Source: Semisulcospira habei (taxonomy: Eukaryota > Mollusca > Gastropoda > Semisulcospiridae). From it: a DNA stretch of 64,000 nucleotides. Position numbers and translations under genes: made by a program. The notes beneath the pieces were generated by a model. That model ran no database searches. It had not been told where the DNA came from and saw only the letters and a program-made list of their open reading frames with translations. Below are positions 29,992-42,376 of this stretch, piece by piece; position 1 is the stretch's first letter; each line of letters opens with the position of its first letter. The stretch lies in NCBI GenBank assembly GCA_036245525.1, contig BTPG01000005.1:211976899-212040898 (forward strand). The letters run 5' to 3'.

Positions 29992-30477
29992 ATGGCAATT
30001 ACTGGGCGCTGCCTGTGGACGTTGTGCGTGCTGCTGTTTGTTGTGACAACAACTGAGGAACATGAACTTGGCGGGCAGTTTATTGCTGATAAAGCATTGT
30101 TAAAACCAAAACGATGGCAGAATTCTCCAGATGAAAATAGAATCCGACATGAGTCGGGGGAACGTCCCACAGATACATTGGCCGATATGAGCACACACGT
30201 GTTGGAGAAAGAGAAAGAGAGACAGACAGATGATGGCAATGGGAACGGCAGGCGTTCATCACGAAGGGAAGCTACACACGGCAGGCGTTCATCACGAAGG
30301 GAAGGTACACACAGCAGGCGTTTATCACGAAGGGAAGGTACACGCAGCAGGCGTTTATCACGAAGGGAAGGTCAGTACACACAGAAAGCGTTATTCACGA
30401 AGGAAAGGGAAGGTAGGAGACCCATGTATGAAACACTTAAGCAAAAACGTCTCGTGCGACCGTCCAAAGAAAGGTAG
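29992..30477 (+). CDS. Candidate secreted protein with arginine-rich 11-residue repeats (161 aa)
   Basis: The frame opens with a textbook signal peptide (MAITGRCLWTLCVLLFVV, then TTTEEHELGG). A polar region of about 60 residues follows, then four copies of an 11-residue unit of the form RR-x-SRRE-x-T-x-x encoded by a 33-bp repeat at about 30246-30375, and a basic tail (KQKRLVRPSKER). I chose this start over the in-frame ATG at 29947 because the leader is out of frame in the paralogue at 51.6 kb, while this methionine and signal peptide are retained there. Repeated dibasic sites after a signal peptide recall multi-copy peptide precursors, but the repeat could also be a simple expansion. Between paralogues the first 33 codons show more amino-acid-changing than silent differences, so selection is not evident. 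No known family recognised. Confidence 0.4.
   Translation: MAITGRCLWTLCVLLFVVTTTEEHELGGQFIADKALLKPKRWQNSPDENRIRHESGERPTDTLADMSTHVLEKEKERQTDDGNGNGRRSSRREATHGRRSSRREGTHSRRLSRREGTRSRRLSRREGQYTQKALFTKEREGRRPMYETLKQKRLVRPSKER
30246..30375 (+). repeat. 33-bp tandem repeat within the secreted-protein frame
   Basis: About four units of AGGCGTTCATCACGAAGGGA-type sequence; about ten to twelve units in the paralogue at 54423-54780. Confidence 0.9.
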
Positions 30478-30594
30478 AATCAATCCGAAACCAGGGATTG
30501 AAAGAGATTATATTGATGCATCTTAGGACAAAGCCAAATTTTAAAACTCGAATCGACGCAGAAGCAGTTCCAGTTTGAAAAAAAGTAACACATT

Positions 30595-30628
30595 GTTTCA
30601 TATTAGGCACCATTGCCTAATATGAAAC
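30595..30628. repeat. 15-bp perfect stem palindrome
   Basis: GTTTCATATTAGGCA, loop CCAT, TGCCTAATATGAAAC. Confidence 0.9.
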
Positions 30629-31070
30629 ACCAGGTCTCCTATTATGAAACAGTCTTAATAATATGTCCTTTTTACAAGTTTCACTTACATTTTGTTGGAA
30701 TATTAAGGTAGGAGAGATGGTTAGCACATTTTTGGCTTATTTAACATTAAAAGTGAGTTAAATATAATGAGTCATCCCCCACTGGTCCATCCATCCATCA
30801 TCCTTTGTGTATCCAATTTTGACAAACTTTAGCATTTTGAATTTCTGAGAGACCATCAGAGCCACAGACTTCTAATTTGGCACAGTGATCCTATTTGACA
30901 ATAGCTTTGATTGTCATTTGCGCTGACCTTCATGAAAGGTCAAGGTTGCAAAGGTCAATAAACTGGCGATTTTTTAAAGAAACTAGTTATAATCTTATTT
31001 TAAAACTTGCCAAAGAAACAAATGATGATACAACTTTTGTTTGCAGCTCTACTACGTTAACCTCTCGTTA

Positions 31071-31237
31071 AGGTCAAAGGTCACAGGAAGTAAGAAGGCT
31101 TTTCATTTTAGGTTGCTGCTTGTACAGGTAGTTCGTATATAAACTTTGCAGTAGGACCCCAGTAGAAATGTGTTGCTAGGGGTTACAATGTCTATGCATA
31201 TTAATTTTTTGGTTTTTTTTTTAAAGGTCAAAGGTCA
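31071..31237. promoter_or_regulatory. Two perfect DR1 sites (AGGTCA-A-AGGTCA)
   Basis: AGGTCAAAGGTCA occurs at 31071-31083 and at 31225-31237, with further AGGTCA half sites near 30938-30957. DR1 is the consensus for RXR/HNF4/PPAR-type nuclear receptors. No adjacent gene is visible, so a chance or repeat-borne origin is possible. Confidence 0.3.
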
Positions 31238-32092
31238 GGCACGATCAACAAGTGTGTTGAATTGTTTTATGTATGGGGGAATAAAAGCTACTGTATTTAG
31301 TTTTTTCACCTCAGAATTAAAATTTGATAAACGCTAGCATTATCGACAAAGGTTTATGTACATATTCAGATACAAATTTGGGGGGAAAGGGGTGTTCCAG
31401 AGTGCACGGCTCCCATGATACTTTTTAATGTGTAATTTTCCATTTGTATGAGTTTAAAACAAACCTCAAGCATACACACATGATGGCTGAAAAGCAGCTG
31501 TATGGACGATTGGTGTCTTCATTTATACCGTTTTACATTTGCTGTCACAACTAAGCCAATAAGGTTTGCTCTTGGAACAACATTTTAGCCCAAACCCTTC
31601 CCCGTAGACAGTAATACGCCATTTTGTCTGCCTGAAAGCATTCCCAACAACTGTGATCGTCATCGTTAAGTGATGTAGCGACATAAACTTGACATATCTG
31701 TTTTATTCTCTTCGCTACAAATGGACGCATATAATGCTCTGAAATCTGTTTTAAATCAGTCCCAAGGGACCCCAACCGTCAAATAAATATGTCAGTTGTG
31801 TCAGCAAGAGCCAAAATCGCCATGAGCCACCGCACCCAAGTGGCTCATGAGGATCTATGTGTCTTACAGATCATATTGAATCATATTGAGAGTTTATCGG
31901 TTGTGAAGGGGTTAAGTCAAAATATCAACAACCAAAATTTTGGGATAAAATCGGGCATGTGGATTCAGAGATATTGCCTGCACAAAGGCTCACACAAATA
32001 TGTCCTCTGCGGCCTTCACCTTACAGGTCGTGAATTCATTCTGTTAAAAAACATCACTTAAACTCTACATTCCCATCAACACACGCATGCCC

Positions 32093-32097
<5 letters not shown>

Positions 32098-32186
<89 letters not shown>
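32098..32186. repeat. (CA)n microsatellite
   Basis: Pure CA array of about 88 bases. Confidence 0.97.
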
Positions 32187-32188
<2 letters not shown>

Positions 32189-32440
32189 ACCAGAAGATAA
32201 CATTGTACACATTCTACATTCGGATTGGGCGTCAGAAACCAAGGAGTCAACCTTTTCCCCGATCACAGTCGTGCCAGTGGGACGTTAAAATGAAATGAAG
32301 GAATGAAGGAGTCAACCTTTTATTTCTACCAGAAACATCGACAACAAACATGTACCTGATGACATATATTGACTTCTATCCCTCCCAATTGTTTTTCTCC
32401 CAATCCGAGGAAGAAGAAAGAGTATTATTGTTCAGGAGGT

Positions 32441-32496
32441 AGGCAGAGACTGGGCAAAGTGCACTCTATAGTAGTCTAACACCTGTGATGGGAGCT
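32441..32496. repeat. 56-bp target site duplication, left copy
   Basis: From AGGCAGAGACTGGGC to GTGATGGGAGCT, identical at every base to 33425-33480. Confidence 0.95.
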
Positions 32497-33376
32497 CTTT
32501 GGACTTGAGGTCAGTCTGAAAAAGACAGAGGTCCTTCATCAGCCAGCACCCAAGGAAGAGCATCGCCCTCCCCACATCACCATCGGCGAGTCCGAACTGA
32601 AGTCTGTACACCAGTTTACCTACCTTGGCTGCATCATCACGTCAGACGCCAAGCTGGACAAGGAGCTGGACAACAGGCTGGCAAAAGCGAACAGTGCTTT
32701 CGGGCGACTATTTAAGCGGGTGTGGCACAATCAACAGCTGAAAAAAGGCACCAAGATTAGCGTGTACAGAGCTGTCGTCCTCACCACCCTGCTGTACGGT
32801 TCCGAGTCTTGGGCCCTCTACCGAAGCCAACTACGACTCCTCGAACGCTTTCACCAGCGCTGCCTGCGTACCATCCTCAGCATTCACTGGAGTGACTATG
32901 TCACCAACGTCGAGGTCCTTGAACAGGCGGAAACTTTGAGGATCGAGGCTTTGCTGCTGCGGACACAGCTTCGCTGGGCGGGGCACGTCACCAGGATGGA
33001 GGATCATCGCCTACCCAAGATCACTCTGTTCGGCGAGCTCGCCACTGGACACCGACACAGAGGGGCACCAAAGAAGAGATACAAAGATGGTCTCAAGAAG
33101 TCACTTAGTGCCTGCCAAATCGACCACCGCCAGTGGTCTTCGCTTGCTGCGGACCGTGACACCTGGCGCTCCACCATTCACAAGGCAGCCGTCTCCTTTG
33201 AGGACTCTCGCAGAGCTAACCTCAAGGACAAGCGGCTCAGGAGAAAAAACAAAGTTGTCGTAACTCAGAACCCTGACCAGACCTTCCCCTGCAGCCACTG
33301 CGGTCAAACCTGCCTGTCCCGGATTGGCCTCCGCAGTCACGAAAATGCCTGCAGACGACGTGGGCAAGCCCTATAG
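32497..33376 (+). pseudogene. LINE-A RT C-terminal fragment with zinc finger
   Basis: The frame is open from the insertion boundary (FGLEVSLKKTEVL) through ATG 32720 to TAG 33376 without interruption. It contains the RT connection region (VVLTTLLYGSESWALY, QLRWAGHVTRM) and the C2HC finger (CSHCGQTCLSRIGL). It is very close to the copy at 22953-23772, differing at few residues, and lacks the RT catalytic block because of 5' truncation. It cannot act on its own. Confidence 0.88.
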
Positions 33377-33424
33377 AATCTTCGTTCGCGAAGCCAAGCC
33401 ATGATGATGATGATGATGATGATG
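32497..33424 (+). mobile_element. 5'-truncated LINE-A insertion with (ATG)n tail
   Basis: The 928-bp insert is bounded by the 56-bp duplication. It begins inside the RT (FGLEVSLKKTEVL), continues to the C-terminal zinc finger and TAG 33376, has a short 3' untranslated tail with TTCGTTCGCGAAG, and ends in (ATG)n. Target-primed reverse transcription with 5' truncation explains all of this. Confidence 0.92.
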
Positions 33425-33480
33425 AGGCAGAGACTGGGCAAAGTGCACTCTATAGTAGTCTAACACCTGTGATGGGAGCT
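33425..33480. repeat. 56-bp target site duplication, right copy
   Basis: Identical to 32441-32496. Confidence 0.95.
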
Positions 33481-33860
33481 GGTCTAGATAAGCTAAGTAG
33501 GCCGAACTCTTCCAATCACTCATGAGTTTTACTACTTCCCCTGGCACTCCGCAGGATACCGCCTACAATGCCCCTCCCCTCCTGAAACTGTGACCTGAAG
33601 AAATGTTTCCCTTGTTTCCTCCCCTTAAATATGAATTTCCTCAAAACGAAAACATACCAGCTTCCGATTTGTGTCATTATATTTTCAGCTTCGTGAAAAT
33701 GAAAAGTGGTCGCGCAGCACTTTTTAAAGTCTCTTTTTATTTATAGAAGAGACGTTTTAGGAGGGGAAGCGGTTGGGCGATATCAGAAGAACACATATGA
33801 CATCATTGTTAGTCAAGCTGGCCTAAAACTCTAACAGTGAAGTAACAGAATACAAATTAC
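33481..33860. other. Non-coding; outer part of composite repeat
   Basis: No gene. Includes TTTCCTCAAAACGAAAACATAC, also at 54814-54835, and the degenerate hairpin at 33727-33754. Confidence 0.55.
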
Positions 33861-33906
33861 GTCATGTCTAGTTACGCAAACCTCGCTGTAGAACGTACCT
33901 TGGCGC

Positions 33907-33961
<55 letters not shown>

Positions 33962-34057
33962 TGCGTATATGTTTGAGTGCGTGTGTGTGCGTGTTGTGTG
34001 TGTGTGTGTGTGTATGTGTGTGTATGTGTTTGTGCGTGTGCATGTGTGTGTATGTTT

Positions 34058-34142
<85 letters not shown>
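33861..34142. repeat. Composite repeat arm 0 and long (TG)n microsatellite
   Basis: Arm 0 (GTCTAGTTACGCAAACCTCG...TTGGCGC) is followed from 33909 by about 235 bases of imperfect TG. Arm 0 recurs reversed at 27125-27175, 46890-46940 and 50870-50930. Confidence 0.8.
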
Positions 34143-35131
<989 letters not shown>

Positions 35132-35592
35132 GTGCACATGCTACGCTTGTGCCACGTTTTATCTCGCTGTTACAATTTTGAGACTTTATAAACGTTATAC
35201 TGTATCTCTTGTCTTTAAATGTATAGCATCGTGTGTGTGATGGTGTCGTGCTTCTGATGGAGCATCTTCTGCTGCGATTCAAAAAGGACCTTGTGAGGTA
35301 TTTGTGATTTTCTACTCTTCAACGTTAGACGTTAGACCCCGCCAGTGGGCGCCGGAATTTTTGCCTCGCCGCCTCGCCCGCTTGACTATTTTTAGGCTGA
35401 TGCCTGCATTCCACGCTCGGCCAAGAGTGCTAAAGCAGTACACGATGGATAGGAGCGTCGAGGGCACTGGTCCTAGAACACCTTCCAGCTGTGTATCAGA
35501 AAAAGTTCACGCGCGGCCCGAACTGACCTGCACATAAGCATTCTAGTACACATCGTCTCGCCATGACCATGTAACGACAAACCACACCATGG

Positions 35593-38500
35593 GCCCCACC
35601 ACCCGCGCAGCTCACGCCGCTAAGTATGCTATCGACACCGAGCATATACTAAAGACCCCATCCAAAAACAGTTTCTAGCGCCCCCCGTCAAGCTGCCCTT
35701 TTGGCGGTCTGTTTTTCGCACTAGATATGTTCTGCCGATTTTGTTTTTTGTCCGGCCAGCGTATCCCGAGGAGCCTTCTCAGACTGTTGTTGATGAACGT
35801 CTGTATTTTCTTGGTGGTCGACACTGTAGTCTTCCAGGTCTCTGCTCCATAAAGGAGTACTGATTTCACGTTGGTGTTGAACAGTCGGATCTTGGTGTTG
35901 ACTGACAAAATCAGCAACGAGGAATTGTGGCAGCGGACAAAGCAGAAGCATGCAGAAGTGGAGCTTCAACAACGCCGCTGGAGATGGATAGGTCACACAC
36001 TACGCAAACCAGCAACCAACACCACAAAGCAAGCCCTAAGATGGAACCCCCAGGGAAAAAGGAAGAGAGGTCGGCCACGAAACACCTGGCGACGTGACCT
36101 GGAGACAGATGCCAAGAAGATGGGCCACACCTGGGGACAGCTGGAGAGACTCGCCCAGGACAGAGACGGCTGGAGGGACCTTGTCGGCGGCCTATGCCCC
36201 AGGGGTGGGGGTGATGGGCGTAAGTAGTAAGTAAGATGTTCTGCCGGAGTGCCATGTCCATGTCTCGTGTGAATGGACAGACTTCCAATATGACGAAGAC
36301 GACGAGAATGATCGCTGTCTAAAAACCATCACAGTGCCCGTTCCCTGTGTCCCTTCCCCTGCTGAACTATATAAAACTATTGTACAACTGAGATACGGGA
36401 GCCGTAAACTTGTAACTTTGACCCTCTTCCATACGACAGGCACTGTCACCATCCAAGGAAGTGTGTGCCGTGAATGGGTACACAATGAGTTTAAAAAACT
36501 AAAAGCCCTTGTCAGCGACATGAGTGGTGACAGCACTTCCATTCTCCCCCAAACTGACACCACACTGCCTATCATGTCTTTTGATAAACCGTTCCCCGCA
36601 CCATCCACACTTCTTGTCATTATGCCCCCCCCCCCCCCCCCACAGAACACCTGCCAAAGGAGGCATAGATGACGTAATGGACAGTGCTGGCGAGCTTAAC
36701 GCTACCGTGGATGATACTGCTATACCTGCAGGTGATGAAAGCCCATCCCCCTCAACTGAAGACTTTATCCCGCCACCCGGTCCCTCCAAACAAGCTGCAC
36801 TGCGGACCACACAACAAGATCCCACTTCTCCGGAAATAATGGAACAGCCGCCTGCCGTTCCTAACGCCACACCTATCGCCCCCTACCCTCAAGTGGACAC
36901 CGCTGGTGAGACAACATCCTGCATGACCTCACATACCTCTACTCAGTGCCCCCAGTTGTGCTGCTATCAGTGTGCACAACCTGTCCACGCCACCAAATGT
37001 TTTGATTGTGTGGCTGGACTAATTTTGGACCTAAAAATACAGTTTGAAAACAAACAACGTGTTTTTATATACCAACTCAAAGCTGAAATAGACACTCTTA
37101 AACAGGACAACATGAGTCTACAGCAGCAGGTTATAAATCTGAATAGTCTACCAAAGCAAGTGTCAATCCTCACAAGCAAGCTGGGCAAAGTGGATTCTCT
37201 TGAAAGCCGGTATATGATGTTGGGTAAACAGAAAATATTTGCCCCAGAGCAGCGAACCCCCGTTGACTTGCCTGATCACTGTCAGTCACCACCGCCACTG
37301 TCCGTACCAGTTCCCTTTCCTCTGAAATTCACTCCCCTACCTCCATCACTACGTCGAACCTCTCTGATACTTTTCCAAAGGAGTACACCCAAACCCACCC
37401 GTCTCAGCGTGCGTCTGTGGCCATGGAAGAGACGGCAGGGAGCAGCAGTACCACTGAAACTAAAACCCCTAATGCACGTTCGCTCCAGGACCAACCGCCG
37501 CGAGAGCGCCGTCAGTTTAGTGTTCGACTCCCACCCGAGGGCAGAGTCAATGCGCTATTAATCGGCGACTCAAATCTCCAACGGGTGGATCGTCGTCGCT
37601 TGGACCCAAGCGGTGCTACATGTGTGCGCACCCTTCGAGGGGTTAAGGTTGACCAGTTGGCAGAGGCCCTGTCCAACATCGCGCCACGCTACGACATTGG
37701 TAGTGCAGTGGTCCACGTTGGCACAAATGACTGTGCCTCCAGCAATGACGTGGACTCTGTACTACATGACTTCCAGCACCTCATCCCTGTAGTTCGACGA
37801 GTATTCCTATCAGCCACAGTTGCCTACACAGCAATATTACCACAAGGGCGCTGCCCACTGAAAACCATCTGCAATGTGAACCAGCGCCTGGCTATGCTGT
37901 GCGAAAGGGAAGACGTGTCGTTTCTGCAGGAAAACAATTTTTACACCCCTGCTGGTGCAGTTGCTACTTCCCTGTTTAACAGCGACAGGCTGCATCTGAA
38001 TGAGAGAGGCGCCGGGTTATTACTGCGCCGGATAAAGCGGTTTATTTTTCCTGCGAGATAACCTGAAAGACTTAAATCGGCACCGCGACCTGCGACACGC
38101 CAGACACGCGGCTGAGCCTGGAGCAAACACAAAAGTACCTGAGCTGAGTGGTCCTCCCTGCCGGCCGCAAACTAGTAATCTCATTCAAGATGAGAACCTA
38201 CTGATGCGACAAAGCACTAAACAAATGCCACAGTCTAAAGCTCTCCCCACTCGCCGCTGGGAATCGGCTACTAGCACTACGATGGCGAACATAGGTGACT
38301 ATGTAAATGCTGGCGGAAACCTAGCTATCCCTGTCTCCAGCAGCCAGTCACCTGTAAACGCTAGTGCCGCTCGAGTCCCTGTGGAGCTTTCCGGACCTGA
38401 CACAAGCACTACATTGGCGGACGCTGCCAGCGCGACGCACCAACAGCCGCCTTTCAGTCAGCGACCAGAATTCACAGAAGCGACGGCCGATCCCAGCTAC

Positions 38501-38704
38501 CACTATCAGCCGGCGTCCCTGTATGGAAACTACGCGCGCCCTGTCGTGCCCTGGCCTCAGATCACACCGCACAGTTTCCACGTACCAACGCCGCAGTACC
38601 CAGTGGCATTCCAGCCAGCCTTTCAGCCGTTCCCACTTCCCTTTCCCCACTGGCAGTATCCGTATCTAGCTAATAGTGGACCTCGGTCCCAAACGGTGAT
38701 GTGA
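35593..38704 (+). pseudogene. LINE-E ORF1 with coiled coil, SGNH esterase-like domain and Pro-rich tail
   Basis: Coding pieces: N-terminus from about 35590, interrupted by the insert 35738-36235; 36247-36640 (LPECHVHVSCEW...GTVTIQGSVCREWV); a shift at the C-run near 36627-36640; then 36650-37420 with a Cys-rich patch (CCYQCAQPVHATKCFDC) and a coiled coil (LKAEIDTLKQDNMSLQQQV). Next, 37420-38058 holds the esterase blocks LLIGDSNL, VVHVGTNDC and DRLHLNERG, and after a shift in a T-run near 38044 a Pro/Gln-rich tail runs to TGA 38704. Esterase-containing ORF1 proteins are known in CR1/L2-type LINEs, where they may act on lipids or membranes. At least three shifts plus one insertion make it non-functional. 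Confidence 0.75.
35727..36246 (+). mobile_element. 498-bp LINE-D insertion with twin-priming 5' inversion and 11-bp target duplication
   Basis: ATGTTCTGCCG at 35727-35737 and 36236-36246 bounds the insert. The right part (about 35897-36227, plus strand) encodes an RT C-terminus (ISNEELWQRTKQ...RWRWIGHTLRKP...RGRPRNTWRRDL) and ends in (TAAG)n. The left part (35738 to about 35897) encodes the immediately preceding RT segment (SVLLYGAETWKTT...LLGIRWPD) on the minus strand. The two parts meet at a GACAAAA microhomology. This is the classical product of twin priming. Confidence 0.9.
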
Positions 38705-39690
38705 AGTGTTGTGTTAAACATATAAAACATGCCTCGGTGTTTCGGTTAGATTAACTCCTTCATGCCTGATCGGGAAACGTTGGACGATGATAGTGCCGGA
38801 TTACCTTTGCATCGTTGAGGCGCTAATCTGATCTGTTACTGCACTTGTGCTATCGTTGTCCATCTCTCTCCAGCGTAAATCGGATGTTCAACTAACACGC
38901 CTCCAGGCCTAATTGAGTTGGTTTTAGCGAACCCCATCCTACTTGACGACTATTAAAATAGTTCTCTCCTTTTGGGTGTAGGCTCAGCTTGAACTAATTT
39001 CACTTCATGTTTTTCACGAACTTAGTGAACATCAGTATAATTTTGAAAAGAAAATAAACAATCATATGACTTCATTTTCAGCCCTTCATCCGTCCGACTT
39101 GTAGCAATGCGTGGTGCATATGAACACAGGTGTGTGAGCCCTAAGTGTTATTAGTATTTTTGATTCCAGTTCTCGTCAGCTCAGTCTGTTTCAGTGTGTC
39201 GAGCACTGATTTGACAATCCTTTGATCAAACGGTGACATTTCTATACGAAACGGTTTACTGTGCTGTTGTTTTAGTTTCACCTCATAGATTTGACATTAA
39301 CATTTGCGATGCTTTTGGTTTATATGCGATGCGGCCGTATCACAGCAACATGTGTTGCAGTCTGACAGTTTAGGGAAATCGTTGGACTATTTGTACTGTG
39401 GTTGACCTGTGTACTAGACAGTTGCGCGTTTGACTTGTGTCTGGCCGGCATACACACCAATTTTGTATGCCGGTCTAAATGTAAAGATTAGTGATTAAAG
39501 TGCATAGCCAAACGTGTTGTGCTGAATGCGAGTAGACAGTTCTACAAACTATCATTCAAGTTATTTTTGACAGTCGTGGTGATTATAAGTGGATTTGGTT
39601 TATTTCATATTTTCGCACAAGATCACTCCTTTCAGTGATTGGACTGTTTCACTGAGTTTCGGATATTGAAAACTTTATATTTACATTTTG
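38705..39690. other. LINE-E inter-ORF region
   Basis: About 1 kb without a convincing frame between ORF1 and ORF2; possibly a 5' untranslated region of a separate ORF2 transcript or decayed sequence. Confidence 0.5.
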
Positions 39691-39698
39691 TCATCAAA

Positions 39699-42376
39699 AT
39701 GTGTACACCATCAAACAATTACATGCATGCCCACGGGCTGAAGGTCGGGCACTTTAATGTATTTCACGTTTACAATAAGGTTCCTGAAATTTCAATATTT
39801 TTAAACCAGCCTTCACACTTCCATCTCTTTGGGCTAACGGAATCACGTCTGGACTCAAGAATTAGCGACGAAAATCTGTGCATTCCTAACTTTTCCTTAA
39901 TTCGTCGTGATCCAAACACCCTCAAACACACAGGGGTTGCTGTTTATATCCATAATTCGATTGCACATATGGTACGCAGACGTGATGATCTGGAGTCACT
40001 TGAGATTGAGTGTGTATGGCTAGAAGTAAAAATTAATAACTCATCGCCAGTTATAATGGGTTATGTATATAGAAATCCATCGTCCACTGTCGAGTGGTAT
40101 GATGACTTTGTGCAGATGATGGATAAAGTGAATGACACTGACAAAGATGTACTGCTGTTAGGTGATTTTAACATTGACTTACTGAAAACAAATCCCACGT
40201 GGCAATCGACAACAACTCTTTTTGGGTTGAAGCAACTAGTCCAAGCTCCTACTAGAATAACCCAATCATCCGCTACACTCATTGATCACATCTATGCCAA
40301 CAACTGTAAGTCAGTACTAGAGACCAGCGTCCCCCCACTAGCTGTCAGTGATCATTTTCCCATCACCTGTACATGGTCGTGCAAGATGCCCAAACATATA
40401 TATATAGGTCTTTTAAAAAAAAACTAAACAAAGATGCTTTTCTACATGATCTTAGCCTTACACCGTTTCATGATGTGTACAATTATACCAACCCAGATAA
40501 GGCTGTCACTGTCTTACTTGATCTGTGCCTAGAGGCGCTAAACAAACATGCGCCAGTAAGAAGAAAGCGAGTCCGATCCCGCCAGCCTCCCTCATGGATA
40601 ACCGACGAAATCAAACAAGCAATGGATGATAGAAATAAGACTAAGAAAGAAAAGAACTTTCATGAATTTAAAAGACTGCGAAATAAGTTAAGTACTTAGT
40701 TAGAGAATCGCAGAGATCGTTTGTAACCAAAACAGTCGAAGAAGACAGAAACCCTTCCTCTATCTGGACAGCACTTAATACGCTTACCAACAACAAACGT
40801 AAACAGTGCAATACCATTCCAGAAAACCTCTCCGCTGCGGAGTTTAATAACCACTTTCTATCAGCCCCCAAAGACTTACTCAGTTCTCACAATCGCAATC
40901 AGTCGATATATTCCACACCAGAGAATCTAACAAAGTTCTGTAATCAAAGATTGTCCTCAGATGATATTTTCGTCATCCTTGATATTGCTGTACACGAGGT
41001 AGGCAAATACACTTCCATCCTAAAAAGGAAAACATCTTCGGGCAGTGATGGTATTAATGGATATATCCTTGACCTGTCGCGAACCATACATAATGGAACC
41101 TCTTACATACATTTATAATCTATTTATACAAAAAAAAATGTCTTCCCAGTAGCTTTCAAAAAATAAAAAAATGGTGCCTGTTCCTAAAGCAAACGATTCT
41201 TCTGAAATAAACAATTTTCGCCCCATTTTCCTTCTATCAGTTCTCTCGAAGCCTCTGGAAAAGCATGTTCACAAACATCTTCTGGAATTTCTTGAAAAAA
41301 GGTCCCTATTATATCATTACCAGTCAGGTTTTCGTCCCAGGCATTCATGCCACACATCACTCGCACGAATAGTGAATTCGTGGGTCAACAGCATAAATGA
41401 TAATTAAAAGGCTGGTGCCGTCTTCTTGGATCTAAGAAAAGCGTTTGATCTTATCGATCATACCATCTTATTGAAAAAGCTGGCCACCTACTTAAACAAA
41501 AAGAGCCCCTTAACTCTTTCGTTTCTGAACTCCTATCTTACAAAAAGAACACAAACAGTCTACGTCAATGGAAAATGTTCTTCTGAACAATTTGTGAAAT
41601 ATGGAGTGCCCCAGGGGTCTATTTTAGGCCCACTACTGTTTTGTATCTTCGTTAACGATCTACCGTTACATCTAACGTGTACTGAAGCTGAGTGTGACAT
41701 GTTTGCCGACGACTCAACATTACATTCCGCTGGTAAAACTGTGCCTGAAATTGCAAATAATCTTCAAGAGAGTCTTCATAAAGTCTCTCGGTGGTGTAAT
41801 GAAAATCGCATGCTTGTAAATCCCACAAAAACAAAAAGCATGCTTATCACAACCCGCCAGAAACATCAGCTCAAACCTCCATCACTCAAACTTTCTTTGG
41901 ACTCCATCCCAGTTGAGCAGGTCAGTCAACACCGCGTGCTTGGAGGAATAATAGATGATGATCTAAGCTGGCATAACCACCTATATTATATGAGAAAACA
42001 TTTGTCCAAAAAGTTGTTTCTACTTTCCAAACTTAAAACGATCATTGACCTTAAGACGCGCAAACTATTTTTTAATGCCTACATTAAACCACACATTGAT
42101 TATGCCTCAACAATATGGGATGGCTGCAGTGAAAATCATTTCAAGAAGATAAACTCACTATACAAGCGCGCTGCTAAGCTTATCCTCCCTGGTCCGTCTT
42201 TACCCACTGATGCCAAGCTGCAGGCCATCGGACTTCTCCCTCTGGTTAAGCACCTCGCACTAAACAAATGTGTACTGATGCACAAAATTCTTAACGAGAA
42301 AGCTCCACCTTACTTATCAAGGCTTTTTTCTCAAACTGAAAAAAAATACAGCACCTCCAGGACAGTCTCTCTATAA
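39699..42376 (+). pseudogene. LINE-E ORF2: endonuclease and reverse transcriptase, broken
   Basis: Endonuclease part (39699-40427): KVGHFNVFHV, TESRLDSR, LLGDFNIDL, SDHFPITCTW, all the expected catalytic neighbourhoods. A shift occurs at the A-run near 40412-40425. The linker continues to a TAG near 40699, shifts, then 40700-41118 (SIWTALNTLTNNKR) and a shift before 41171. RT part: RPIFLLSVLSKPLEKHV, TAA near 41405, DLRKAFDLIDH, GVPQGSILGPLLF and the catalytic FADDSTLH near 41702, ending at TAA 42374-42376. Remnants of the usual C-terminus (GIDLFKSSLSYSGALLWNS) follow in another frame to about 42520. Confidence 0.85.

Larger units (their letters stand above)
29305..30540 (+). repeat. Segmental duplication, copy A second part (pairs with 51056-51764 plus 54284-54810)
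   Basis: Begins with GCGACAAAACAA...AATGCGTTTGA and continues through the secreted-protein frame; the match to copy B is interrupted only by the LINE at 51765-54270. Confidence 0.8.
30541..32090. other. Non-coding stretch
   Basis: No supported gene. Holds a perfect palindrome at 30595-30628 and paired AGGTCA sites at 31071-31237. Confidence 0.6.
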
